From Burkholderiales bacterium UBA6064 (GTDB lineage Bacteria > Pseudomonadota > Gammaproteobacteria > Burkholderiales > Burkholderiaceae_B): a DNA stretch of 15,631 nt. The stretch is from assembly GCA_002428895.1 (NCBI GenBank), contig DIYC01000160.1:678-16308 (forward strand). Reading direction: 5' to 3'. The first letter of the stretch is position 1. The number at the start of each line of letters is the position of its first letter. The notes under the pieces are model-generated. The model had not been told where the DNA came from. It ran no database searches and saw only the letters and a program-made list of their open reading frames with translations. This document shows positions 7,306-14,456 of the stretch, piece by piece. Made by a program: the position numbers and the translations under genes.

Positions 7306-7311
7306 ATTATA
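7306..7311 (-). promoter_or_regulatory. Consensus -10 (TATAAT) upstream of the Abi_2 gene
   Basis: The minus strand reads TATAAT, a perfect -10 hexamer, about 85 bp upstream of the preferred TTG start. The -35 region is poor. If used, transcription begins near 7299, after the TTG at 7317, which argues against the longest form of the protein. Confidence 0.4.
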
Positions 7312-7342
7312 AACCAAAAATTTAAAAATGCTTTAACCTAAG

Positions 7343-7379
7343 TGTAGTAGCTCTAATAAATTCTCAAAGAAATACTACA
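7343..7379. repeat. TGTAGTA/TACTACA inverted repeat after nrdA
   Basis: TGTAGTA (7343-7349) and TACTACA (7373-7379) are perfect inverted copies 23 bp apart, just after the nrdA stop. The same short words occur around the NrdR boxes upstream of nrdA (TACTACACT at 10410-10418). This may be a weak hairpin or a remnant regulatory site. Confidence 0.25.
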
Positions 7380-7416
7380 GACAGCTAAAAAATCTCAACC
7401 ATCTTTTTTCGCTCGC

Positions 7417-10335
7417 TTACTGACACGCTTCACATTCTTCAAACCCTGGATCACCAGGGCGCAGCGTGCACGCAGGCCCAGTGTACTCCGGTTCAGGAAG
7501 ATGCGGAGAACCACCGCCAGCAGCACCAGAACCAACACCAGTTAAATCGCCCGACAACACAGAGTTTAATTCACCGCCCTGCAGGGTTGACTTTTCTGCA
7601 TGTGTTGCGCCCAAGGTGCGCAGGTAGTAAGTGGTTTTTAAACCGCGCTTCCAGGCCAAGGTATAGGTATCGTGTAATTTTTTACCTGATACGCCCGCCA
7701 TGTAAATGTTCAAACTTTGAGCTTGATCAATCCATTTTTGTCGCCGTGCTGCGGCCTCAACCAGCCAACGCGGGTCAATTTCAAAAGCAGTGGCGTAAAG
7801 TCGTTTAAGATCTTCAGGAATGCGATCAATTTTCATGACCGAACCATCAAAATATTTCAGGTCGGCAATCATCACTTCGTCCCACAAACCCAGTGCTTTG
7901 AGGTCATTGACCAATTGCTCGTTGACAATGGTAAACTCGCCCGACAAATTGGATTTGACATATAAGTTTTGAAAGGTTGGCTCAATTGACGCTGACACGC
8001 CAATAATATTCGAGATGGTGGCAGTTGGGGCAATGGCCACGCAGTTTGAATTACGCATACCTTGCTTTTTAATTTTTTTACGCAAAGCTTCCCAATCTAG
8101 CGTTGCACTGGTGTCTACTTCCAAATGTTCAGCGCCACGCTCTTGTTCAAGCAACTGGATAGAATCGATGGGTAAAATGCCCTTGTCCCACAGCGAGCCT
8201 TTATACGAACTGTAGGCACCCCGTTCTTTAGCAAGCTCGGAAGAGGCTTCGTAGGCGTAGTAGCAAATTGCTTCCATGGTGACATCGGCAAACTCAACCG
8301 CTTCTCGTGAAGCATATGAAATTCTTGCCTTGTGCAAAGCATCCTGAAAACCCATCATGCCCAAACCCACGGGGCGATGGCGTAAGTTAGAGTTTCTGGC
8401 TTTGGCCACGGCATAATAATTAATGTCGATGACGTTATCGAGCATGCGCATTGCGGTTTGAATGGTTTGCTTCAATTTGTCATGATCAATCACCCAGCCT
8501 GCTTCAGAGTGCTTCATGTGGGCAACCAAGTTGACCGAGCCTAAGTTACACACCGCAATTTCATTGCTGTTGGTATTTAATGTAATTTCAGTGCACAAAT
8601 TGGAGGAATGCACCACGCCTACATGCTGTTGGGGGCTACGAATGTTACACGGGTCTTTAAATGTAATCCAAGGGTGCCCTGTTTCAAATAACATCGACAA
8701 AATTTTACGCCACAGCTTGGTGGCCTCAATGGTTTTATAGTGCTTCAGTTCACCACGAGCGGCTTTTTCTTCATAGGCCACATAGGCTTTTTCAAACGCT
8801 TTACCATACAAATCGTGCAGATCGGGACAATCAGATGGGCTAAACAAAGTCCACTGACCCTCTTCGAGCACACGCTTCATAAATAAATCAGGAATCCAAT
8901 TGGCGGTGTTCATGTCGTGTGTTCTTCGACGATCATCGCCCGTGTTTTTACGCAATTCAAGAAACTCTTCCACATCCAAGTGCCAAGTTTCAAGGTAAGC
9001 ACACACAGCACCCTTGCGTTTACCACCCTGATTGACTGCAACCGCCGTGTCGTTTACAACCTTTAAAAACGGCACCACGCCTTGTGATTTGCCGTTTGTA
9101 CCTTTGATATGACTGCCCAGTGCACGCACTGAAGTCCAGTCGTTCCCTAAACCACCAGCAAATTTTGACAGCAACGCATTTTCTTTAATGCCTTCGTAAA
9201 TCTCGTCTAAATCGTCACCAATGGTGCTTAAATAACAAGAAGACAATTGCGAACGAATGGTGCCTGAATTAAATAAGGTCGGTGTTGAACTCATAAAATC
9301 GAATGTGGACAACACTTCGTAAAATTCAATAGCTCGTTGCTCACGATCAATCTCGTTCAAGGCAAGCCCCATGGCCACACGCATGTAAAACGCTTGGGGC
9401 ATTTCAATACGTCGCCCCTGAACATGTAAAAAATAACGATCATAAAGCGTTTGCAGGCCCAAATAGTCAAACTGTAAGTCACGCTCGTAATGCAACGCCT
9501 GACCCAACTTTTTTAAATCATACTGTTGTAATCGGTTATCCAGTAAACCGGCTTCAATGCCTTGCTTAATAAAGCCTGGAAAGTATTCGGGATACACTTG
9601 CGCCATTTCATCTTGCGCAATTTCACGACCAATTATTTCTTGGCGGATGGTATGCAACAACAAACGTGAGGTGACGAATTGGTAGCTAGGCTCTGTTTCG
9701 ATCATGGCACGGGCTGCGAGAATTGCAGATTTATACACCTCGGCAATACCAACACCATCGTACAAATTACGCAGAGTTTCTTTTAATAAAAGCACAGTGT
9801 CGATATTGTCTAAGCCCACGGCAGTGGCATCGATTAAACGCTTGAGTGAATCGACATCGAGCGGACGTAAAACATCGCCATCTTTCACGTTGAGTTGATG
9901 CGCCTGCGCTTGCTCAACTTTTTGCTGCGCGCGCTCTTGCGAGCGACGTTCACGATAAAGCACATAAGCCCGAGCAACATCGTGTTCCCCTGAACGCATT
10001 AAGGCCAATTCAACTTGATCTTGAATATCTTCAATATGAAAAATACCGCCCACTGGTTGGCGACGAACCAACGCATCGACCACTGCGGCGGTTAGTTCAC
10101 GCACCACATTACGAACACGTGCCGACGCAGCCCCATGACCACCGCTGACCGCCAAAAAGGCTTTGGTCATCGCAATTCGAATTTTTCCGGGTTCAAAACC
10201 AACCACAGAACCATTGCGTCGAATCACTTTATAACTGGCATAAACCCCGTCTTCAGACAATTTTTTTTCATTGGTGACGACCGATACGATAGGCTCTTGT
10301 GCTTCCGTTTCTGCAAAATTGTGTGTAGCTTGCAT
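7417..10335 (-). CDS. nrdA: Class Ia ribonucleotide reductase, alpha (catalytic) subunit
   Basis: A 972-residue R1 subunit that reduces NDPs to dNDPs with a radical supplied by NrdB. An N-terminal ATP-cone (about 34-130, with VIRRNGSVVGFEPGKI) senses ATP/dATP and sets overall activity. Catalytic residues align with E. coli: C367 in SSCYLS (C225), N579, C581 and E583 in SSNLCTEI (N437, C439, E441), C596 in VCNLGSVNL (C462), and radical-path tyrosines Y903/Y904 in TTYYLRTLGA (Y730/Y731). The C-terminal CEAC (968-971) is the shuttle cysteine pair re-reduced by thioredoxin. A Gly/Ser-rich linker precedes it. The ATG at 10335 is chosen because GGAG lies nine nt upstream; an ATG at 10350 would add five residues and lacks a good site. 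NrdR boxes and DnaA-like boxes upstream match known control of this enzyme. Confidence 0.97.
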   Translation of the reverse strand: MQATHNFAETEAQEPIVSVVTNEKKLSEDGVYASYKVIRRNGSVVGFEPGKIRIAMTKAFLAVSGGHGAASARVRNVVRELTAAVVDALVRRQPVGGIFHIEDIQDQVELALMRSGEHDVARAYVLYRERRSQERAQQKVEQAQAHQLNVKDGDVLRPLDVDSLKRLIDATAVGLDNIDTVLLLKETLRNLYDGVGIAEVYKSAILAARAMIETEPSYQFVTSRLLLHTIRQEIIGREIAQDEMAQVYPEYFPGFIKQGIEAGLLDNRLQQYDLKKLGQALHYERDLQFDYLGLQTLYDRYFLHVQGRRIEMPQAFYMRVAMGLALNEIDREQRAIEFYEVLSTFDFMSSTPTLFNSGTIRSQLSSCYLSTIGDDLDEIYEGIKENALLSKFAGGLGNDWTSVRALGSHIKGTNGKSQGVVPFLKVVNDTAVAVNQGGKRKGAVCAYLETWHLDVEEFLELRKNTGDDRRRTHDMNTANWIPDLFMKRVLEEGQWTLFSPSDCPDLHDLYGKAFEKAYVAYEEKAARGELKHYKTIEATKLWRKILSMLFETGHPWITFKDPCNIRSPQQHVGVVHSSNLCTEITLNTNSNEIAVCNLGSVNLVAHMKHSEAGWVIDHDKLKQTIQTAMRMLDNVIDINYYAVAKARNSNLRHRPVGLGMMGFQDALHKARISYASREAVEFADVTMEAICYYAYEASSELAKERGAYSSYKGSLWDKGILPIDSIQLLEQERGAEHLEVDTSATLDWEALRKKIKKQGMRNSNCVAIAPTATISNIIGVSASIEPTFQNLYVKSNLSGEFTIVNEQLVNDLKALGLWDEVMIADLKYFDGSVMKIDRIPEDLKRLYATAFEIDPRWLVEAAARRQKWIDQAQSLNIYMAGVSGKKLHDTYTLAWKRGLKTTYYLRTLGATHAEKSTLQGGELNSVLSGDLTGVGSGAAGGGSPHLPEPEYTGPACTLRPGDPGFEECEACQ

Positions 10336-10378
10336 GCGCTGATTCTCCATGCTTTAAACGACAGTAATAGGGAAAGGG

Positions 10379-10384
10379 ATAATA
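10379..10384 (-). promoter_or_regulatory. Candidate -10 (TATTAT) of nrdA
   Basis: The minus strand reads TATTAT 43 bp before the nrdA start. Its -35 region (CACTAT) falls within the first NrdR-like box, so a bound repressor would cover it. The -35 match is poor. Confidence 0.3.
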
Positions 10385-10392
10385 CAATAGAA

Positions 10393-10439
10393 CTACTACA
10401 TATAGTGGTACTACACTCATTTTGTACCACAAAATGTAT
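10393..10439 (-). promoter_or_regulatory. Pair of NrdR boxes upstream of nrdA
   Basis: Box 1 (10393-10408) contains ACTACATATAGT and matches 12 of 16 positions of the NrdR consensus acaCwATATATwGtgt. Box 2 (10424-10439, GTACCACAAAATGTAT) matches about nine. Their starts are 31 bp apart, three helical turns, the spacing typical of paired NrdR sites. NrdR is the ATP/dATP-binding repressor of ribonucleotide reductase genes. The site pair sits right upstream of nrdA. Box 2 alone would not be convincing. Confidence 0.6.
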
Positions 10440-10477
10440 TTTTTTCAAAATTGGATTAAAAAAAGTTTCCCCCAAGA

Positions 10478-10579
10478 TGTCCACAAAGTTATACACATTT
10501 TTAGAAAAAACACACCAAAACAGGGATTTTTTGATGTACAAAATCAGTTACGCACAGACTGTCCACACAGTTATGCACA
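10478..10579 (+). repeat. Duplicated 20-bp unit in the nrdA control region
   Basis: TGTCCACAAAGTTATACACA (10478-10497) recurs with two changes as TGTCCACACAGTTATGCACA (10560-10579), 82 bp away. Each copy pairs a weak and a strong DnaA-like box. The unit was either duplicated or kept alike by selection for binding. Confidence 0.7.
10512..10537 (-). terminator. Candidate rho-independent terminator of the ampD operon
   Basis: In minus-strand RNA, ACATCAAAA pairs with UUUUGGUGU over nine pairs, one of them G-U, around an 8-nt loop, followed directly by GUUUUUU. It lies about 75 nt after the ampD stop and before the nrdA promoter. The stem is AT-rich, so it may be leaky. Confidence 0.4.
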
Positions 10580-10612
10580 CATGTGTACAGAACGGAACCT
10601 AAAGATTATTTT

Positions 10613-11212
10613 TTATGAAGCGGATTGAAGATCAATTTCAAAATTATGTGGCTTTCGTATGCCATCCCATGAAAAAAAAGAACCGGGATCTACTTTACGA
10701 CCAGGGGCTATTTCCGAATGCGCAAAAGCATAGGTTAGCGGGTATGTTTTACGCAAACACCGAATTAATTGAATTAAAGTCTGCATTTGCGTCGCGGTAA
10801 ACGGCGAGTACTCATCGCCAATCAATTCGATACCGATCGAGAAATCATTAAACTGAGAGCGACCCATCGCGGCCGATACACCCGCATGCCAAGCACGCTC
10901 TAAACAAGACACAAACTGATAAATCAAGCCCGAACGATCAATTAAAAAATGACTTGACACACGAATTTGGTCAAGGGGCTTTAGCATGGGATATTCGTTC
11001 AAATCAAGTCGATTTAAAAAAAAGTCGAGTACCGGCTGTGGGTTGTGATGACGCTCAGGCAAACTGATGTGATGAATGACCAACGAATCAATCAGAACAC
11101 CTTCAGGTCGGTGATCACTGTTTTTTGTGGGTAACTGCCGTAGAGAACGACCCCGAAGCCAGCCCTCTTGATCAACACTCACTAACTCTGCAACGCTGCG
11201 GTACCTTTGCAT
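10613..11212 (-). CDS. ampD: 1,6-anhydro-N-acetylmuramyl-L-alanine amidase AmpD
   Basis: A 199-residue zinc amidase (Amidase_2/PGRP fold) that in the cytoplasm removes the peptide from anhydro-muropeptides during cell-wall recycling. In bacteria with AmpR/AmpC this also controls beta-lactamase induction. The zinc ligands align with E. coli AmpD: H47 in VIHHISLP (H34), H165 in AHSEIAPGRKVDPG (H154) and D175 (D164). Catalytic E129 in GIELIG (E116) and K173 (K162) are present. There is no signal peptide, in line with the cytoplasmic AmpD type. The ATG at 11212 is preceded by GAGGGG nine nt upstream, inside the end of the preceding gene, with only six nt between the two. It is the last gene of a ccsA/ypjD, PP0621-like, ampD operon. 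Confidence 0.95.
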   Translation of the reverse strand: MQRYRSVAELVSVDQEGWLRGRSLRQLPTKNSDHRPEGVLIDSLVIHHISLPERHHNPQPVLDFFLNRLDLNEYPMLKPLDQIRVSSHFLIDRSGLIYQFVSCLERAWHAGVSAAMGRSQFNDFSIGIELIGDEYSPFTATQMQTLIQLIRCLRKTYPLTYAFAHSEIAPGRKVDPGSFFSWDGIRKPHNFEIDLQSAS

Positions 11213-11218
11213 AATAAT

Positions 11219-11467
11219 TTACCCCTCACCTTTTAACTTTGCATGTTCAAGACTACAGTAAAAGCGACCTTCGATCATAACGCCGATTTCAATCGGAGAA
11301 TATGCGCCACAATGCAAGCATAGCTGGATATTGCCACCCTCTTGATGAGAAGCAGACCGATTGTGAGGAGCGTGAGTGTGATTGCGAGAATTGCGTGTAC
11401 GCTGCCAACTTTTGTACAGCCAAATAACGAACACAACCAAAGCAAGCAAAAATAAAAAACGACCCAT
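11219..11467 (-). CDS. PP0621 family small membrane-anchored zinc-ribbon-like protein
   Basis: An 82-residue protein with an N-terminal membrane helix (FLFLLALVVFVIWLY, 4-18), a polar His/Asn/Ser linker, and a C-terminal CLHCGAYSP...FYCSLEH segment whose CxxC and C-x3-H could bind a metal. It matches what I know as the PP0621 family, of unknown function, often next to ampD in Proteobacteria. The frame is open 156 nt further upstream, but the ATG at 11467 has GAGGG seven nt before it and overlaps the stop of the ccsA-like gene by one base (TGATG), a sign of translational coupling. Confidence 0.8.
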   Translation of the reverse strand: MGRFLFLLALVVFVIWLYKSWQRTRNSRNHTHAPHNRSASHQEGGNIQLCLHCGAYSPIEIGVMIEGRFYCSLEHAKLKGEG

Positions 11468-12300
11468 CACGACGCCCTCAAAAGAACAAACTGAAGAACA
11501 AACTGGGTTCCAAAATAAGCCAAAAGAAGCATTGCATACCCCACCAAACACCCATACATAGCCCGCCTGCCACGCCAGCCCATAAACAAACGACCTACCA
11601 ACAACACTGCAAAAACAACCCAAGCCAACATCGACAATACCGTTTTATGCTCTAAATACCAGGGCGCCCCAGTTGAACCAATAAAAAACCCAGTGAACAA
11701 GGCTAAACTAAGCAATACAAAGCCAAATTGAATTTGACGAAATAAGGTAGCCTCTAAGGCAAGTAAAGATGGCATTTGATCAAACAAAACTTGAATCAAC
11801 CTATTTTGCTGCTGAGAAAGACGAGCTGCATGCTGAATAGAGCCTTCTAACCAAGCCATAATCGCAGAATGTAACACCGCAATACCCAGCAAGCTATGTG
11901 CAAATACAGCCAACACCACATGCGTGCCAAACAACCAAGATCGACCCTGAATAACCAGATCATTTTCAGGAAAAAAAATCAGTAAAATCAAAAACAACGC
12001 GGCCAATGGAAAAATAATTAAATCAATCAGACGAAACGGTTTAAAAAAACTTTCGATGAACGCCATGACTGCGGCAAGCCAAACCACACAAGCTAAACCT
12101 AATGTGAAGCCGAAATGAAAGCCTGTTGAACGGAATAATTGACCGTATAATAGAAACCCTGAAACAAGCAGGCCTAAGCCCATGCATACAGGCAAAAACC
12201 GAATGGACAATTGATTATTTGAAAATACAGCTAACCCTGCCAGTACGCCCGAGGCACATAGCAAAGAAGCTGCAATCAAGTAAAATAAGGTGATATTCAT
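11467..12300 (-). CDS. CcsA/YpjD-like cytochrome c assembly family membrane protein
   Basis: A 277-residue integral membrane protein with about eight hydrophobic helices. It resembles the CcsA/YpjD (HemX-like) branch of the cytochrome c assembly family. Typical segments are WLFGTHVVLAVFAHSLLG with spaced histidines, GAPWYLEHKTVLSMLAW, and the closing helices after GWRGRRAMYG. CcsA proteins handle haem for cytochrome c maturation in the inner membrane; the role of the YpjD branch beside ffh is less clear. The ATG at 12300 was taken over an in-frame GTG at 12342, because the added residues do not look conserved and have no ribosome site. It is the first gene of the operon ending in ampD and is divergent from ffh, with 84 bp between them that must hold both promoters. 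I see no convincing promoter boxes there. Confidence 0.8.
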   Translation of the reverse strand: MNITLFYLIAASLLCASGVLAGLAVFSNNQLSIRFLPVCMGLGLLVSGFLLYGQLFRSTGFHFGFTLGLACVVWLAAVMAFIESFFKPFRLIDLIIFPLAALFLILLIFFPENDLVIQGRSWLFGTHVVLAVFAHSLLGIAVLHSAIMAWLEGSIQHAARLSQQQNRLIQVLFDQMPSLLALEATLFRQIQFGFVLLSLALFTGFFIGSTGAPWYLEHKTVLSMLAWVVFAVLLVGRLFMGWRGRRAMYGCLVGYAMLLLAYFGTQFVLQFVLLRAS

Positions 12301-12384
12301 CGTTAAAGTGTACTGTATTCCGGCGAACTGCACAGCAAACACACAATCAATTTGTCGGCTTTAACTCGCATCATAGGTAAAAAT

Positions 12385-13776
12385 ATGTTTGAAAACTTAT
12401 CCGATCGCCTAACCCGCGTTGTGAAAAACGTCAAAGGACAAGCACGTATCACTGAAGCCAACACACAAGATATGCTGCGCGAAGTGCGCATGGCTTTGCT
12501 TGAGGCAGATGTTGCATTACCTGTTGTCAAGCAATTTATCACCGAAGTCAAAGCCGATGCTCTGGGCGAAACCGTTCTTAATAGCCTAACACCAGGCCAA
12601 GCGCTCATCGGTATAGTGAACAAACATCTTAAAACCCTACTGGGCGACCAAACTGTCCCATTAAATTTAAATGCTCAGCCACCGGTTGTCTTTTTAATGG
12701 CAGGGCTACAGGGTGCCGGCAAAACCACCACCACCGCAAAATTAGCTAAATTTTTACGCGAAAACCACAAGAAGAAAGTCTTAACTGTTTCCACCGACGT
12801 TTACCGACCCGCCGCGATTGATCAACTACGAACTATTTCAAAACAAGCTGAAGTTGAGTTTTTTGACGCACACGCATCACAAAACCCCATCGAAATTGCA
12901 GAAGCTGCACTTAAATACGCCAACCAACACTTATTCGATGTGTTACTGGTCGATACCGCTGGACGACTCGGCATTGATGAATCCATGATGCATGAAATTA
13001 AATCACTGCATGCGCGGCTAAGCCCTACCGAAACACTGTTTGTGGTTGATGCCATGCTAGGGCAAGATGCAGCCAATACGGCTAAGGCGTTTAACGACAC
13101 CTTACCTTTAACAGGCGTGATTCTCACCAAAATGGATGGTGATTCACGGGGTGGTGCTGCACTTTCCGTGCGTCACATCACAGGCAAACCCATCAAAATG
13201 ATGGGCGTGGGTGAAAAAATTAACGGCTTAGAAACATTTCATCCTGACCGAATTGCCAACCGAATTTTAGGCATGGGCGATATTGTCTCTCTGGTTGAAG
13301 AGGCACATAAAAACCTTGACGAAAAAACCGCTCAAAAACTGGCGAATAGCTTCAAATCCAGTAAAAATTTTGACCTAGAAGACTTTTTAGGTTACATGGG
13401 ACAAATGAAAAACATGGGAGGGCTTCAAAACATGCTGGAGAAACTTCCAAGCCAACTCCTGAAAGGCGCAGGCGAAGTCGACACCGAACGCGCCGAAAAA
13501 GAAATGCGACGCAACGAAGCTATTTTGCTGTCGATGACCCACGAAGAACGTAAAAAGCCTGAACTTTTAAAGGCTTCTAGAAAGCGCCGAATCGCTAGTG
13601 GCGCTGGGGTTAAGGTTCAAGACGTCAATCGACTGTTGAATCAATTTGAACAAATGCGTGACATGATGAAACAAATGAAAAAAGGCGGCATGTCAAAAAT
13701 GATGCGCAAGCTTGCAGGTAACAAAGGCGGTTTGCCAAGCATGCCACCAGGGGGAACTGGCTTACCTTTTAAATAA
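12385..13776 (+). CDS. ffh: Signal recognition particle protein Ffh
   Basis: A 463-residue SRP54-type GTPase. With 4.5S RNA it binds signal sequences of nascent membrane proteins and delivers ribosomes to FtsY at the inner membrane. Domains in order are the N domain (1-90), the G domain with P-loop GLQGAGKTT (108-116), DTAGR (190-194) and TKMD (248-251), and the Met-rich M domain (about 305-440) with the RNA-binding SRKRRIASGAG (398-408). The tail is Gly/Pro-rich. The ATG at 12385 starts MFENLSDRL, the standard Ffh N-terminus, and has AGG about eight nt upstream; an in-frame TTG at 12352 is not needed. It converges with the lytic transglycosylase gene, leaving only 14 bp and no visible hairpin. 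Confidence 0.97.
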   Translation: MFENLSDRLTRVVKNVKGQARITEANTQDMLREVRMALLEADVALPVVKQFITEVKADALGETVLNSLTPGQALIGIVNKHLKTLLGDQTVPLNLNAQPPVVFLMAGLQGAGKTTTTAKLAKFLRENHKKKVLTVSTDVYRPAAIDQLRTISKQAEVEFFDAHASQNPIEIAEAALKYANQHLFDVLLVDTAGRLGIDESMMHEIKSLHARLSPTETLFVVDAMLGQDAANTAKAFNDTLPLTGVILTKMDGDSRGGAALSVRHITGKPIKMMGVGEKINGLETFHPDRIANRILGMGDIVSLVEEAHKNLDEKTAQKLANSFKSSKNFDLEDFLGYMGQMKNMGGLQNMLEKLPSQLLKGAGEVDTERAEKEMRRNEAILLSMTHEERKKPELLKASRKRRIASGAGVKVQDVNRLLNQFEQMRDMMKQMKKGGMSKMMRKLAGNKGGLPSMPPGGTGLPFK

Positions 13777-13790
13777 CGGTTTTAATTCAC

Positions 13791-14456
13791 CTACCAATTG
13801 TAAACCCAATAGCGATCTAACTTACCGAGCACTTTGTCTGAATAAACGCTGCGCCCTAAGCTACCATTGTAACGCTGCAGGGCACGCTCTACGTTACCTC
13901 GTTCAATCTCCAAATAGTGCGCTAAAATAAGACATCCAATTCTGACATTCAAGTCTGGCTTGTAAAGCATATCGGATTCACCGTCAGCAAGAACCTGTGT
14001 CCAAAAAGGCATCACTTGCATTAATCCAATAGCACCGACTGGGCTTACGGCATCATAACGAAAACCGCTTTCAGTATCAATCACTGCAAACACTAACTGA
14101 GGGTCAAGCCCTGCTCGCTGAGCCTCATACCGAATTAATCGAATTAAATAATGTCGTTCCCGAGGATCTTTAACTCGCTTAGCCAAACGCTTAGACATTT
14201 CAGACAACCAATTTACTTTGTGCTGAACTGAATCAAACACCGGCTTAGGCGTATACGATTGTTGAATCGCCTTTCTCATAGCCAGTAACACAGCATCGGA
14301 CATGGTATCGTACTGTACCATGGGATAAGCAGGGCCAGGCCTGAGCAACCCAGCCATGATACAAAACAAAATACACCGGCTTAAACAACGTAATTTTAAA
14401 AATTTACTGAACGACTCTTCGATCGAGAACCGCTTTAACCACCAACTGAACAACAT
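13791..14456 (-). CDS. Lytic transglycosylase, SLT domain
   Basis: A 221-residue murein lyase that cleaves glycan strands to 1,6-anhydro ends. The SLT domain (about 110-221) shows catalytic E129 in [24 protein letters not shown] and the later [15 protein letters not shown], which carries the substrate-binding N-G and the final Y-x-x-K/V helix. A basic stretch followed by [10 protein letters not shown] (about 29-38) could be a signal peptide, placing it in the periplasm. The start is uncertain: the ATG at 14456 overlaps the end of proS by 53 nt, and an in-frame TTG at 14462 has GAGG six nt upstream. Its anhydro-muropeptide products are the kind of substrate that AmpD, encoded nearby, recycles. 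This link is functional; the genes are not in one operon. Confidence 0.9.
   Translation of the reverse strand: MLFSWWLKRFSIEESFSKFLKLRCLSRCILFCIMAGLLRPGPAYPMVQYDTMSDAVLLAMRKAIQQSYTPKPVFDSVQHKVNWLSEMSKRLAKRVKDPRERHYLIRLIRYEAQRAGLDPQLVFAVIDTESGFRYDAVSPVGAIGLMQVMPFWTQVLADGESDMLYKPDLNVRIGCLILAHYLEIERGNVERALQRYNGSLGRSVYSDKVLGKLDRYWVYNW

Larger units (their letters stand above)
10477..10579 (+). promoter_or_regulatory. Cluster of DnaA-box-like sequences upstream of nrdA
   Basis: TTATACACA (10489-10497) and TTATGCACA (10571-10579) fit the DnaA-box pattern TTATNCACA. Weaker relatives, all on the plus strand, are ATGTCCACA (10477), TTACGCACA (10548) and CTGTCCACA (10559). Spacings of 11-12 bp put neighbours on the same face of the helix. 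DnaA is known to act at the E. coli nrdAB promoter through such boxes, so replication-linked control of nrdA is plausible here. Confidence 0.5.

Noticed and set aside
10135..10602. Open frame of 155 codons on the plus strand over the nrdA start
   Set aside because: It runs antisense through the nrdA 5' end and its control region; the product has no domain pattern.
10441..10612. DnaA-like boxes as a replication origin
   Set aside because: No dnaA, dnaN, gidA or parAB genes are nearby, and the boxes sit upstream of nrdA, where DnaA sites are a known regulatory feature.
11467..11623. N-terminal extension of the PP0621-like protein
   Set aside because: It would overlap the ccsA-like gene by 156 nt, while the ATG at 11467 has a good ribosome site and a coupled stop-start.
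12301..12384. LexA or other named operator between the ccsA-like gene and ffh
   Set aside because: CTGT and ACAG-like words occur but with the wrong spacing for a LexA box.
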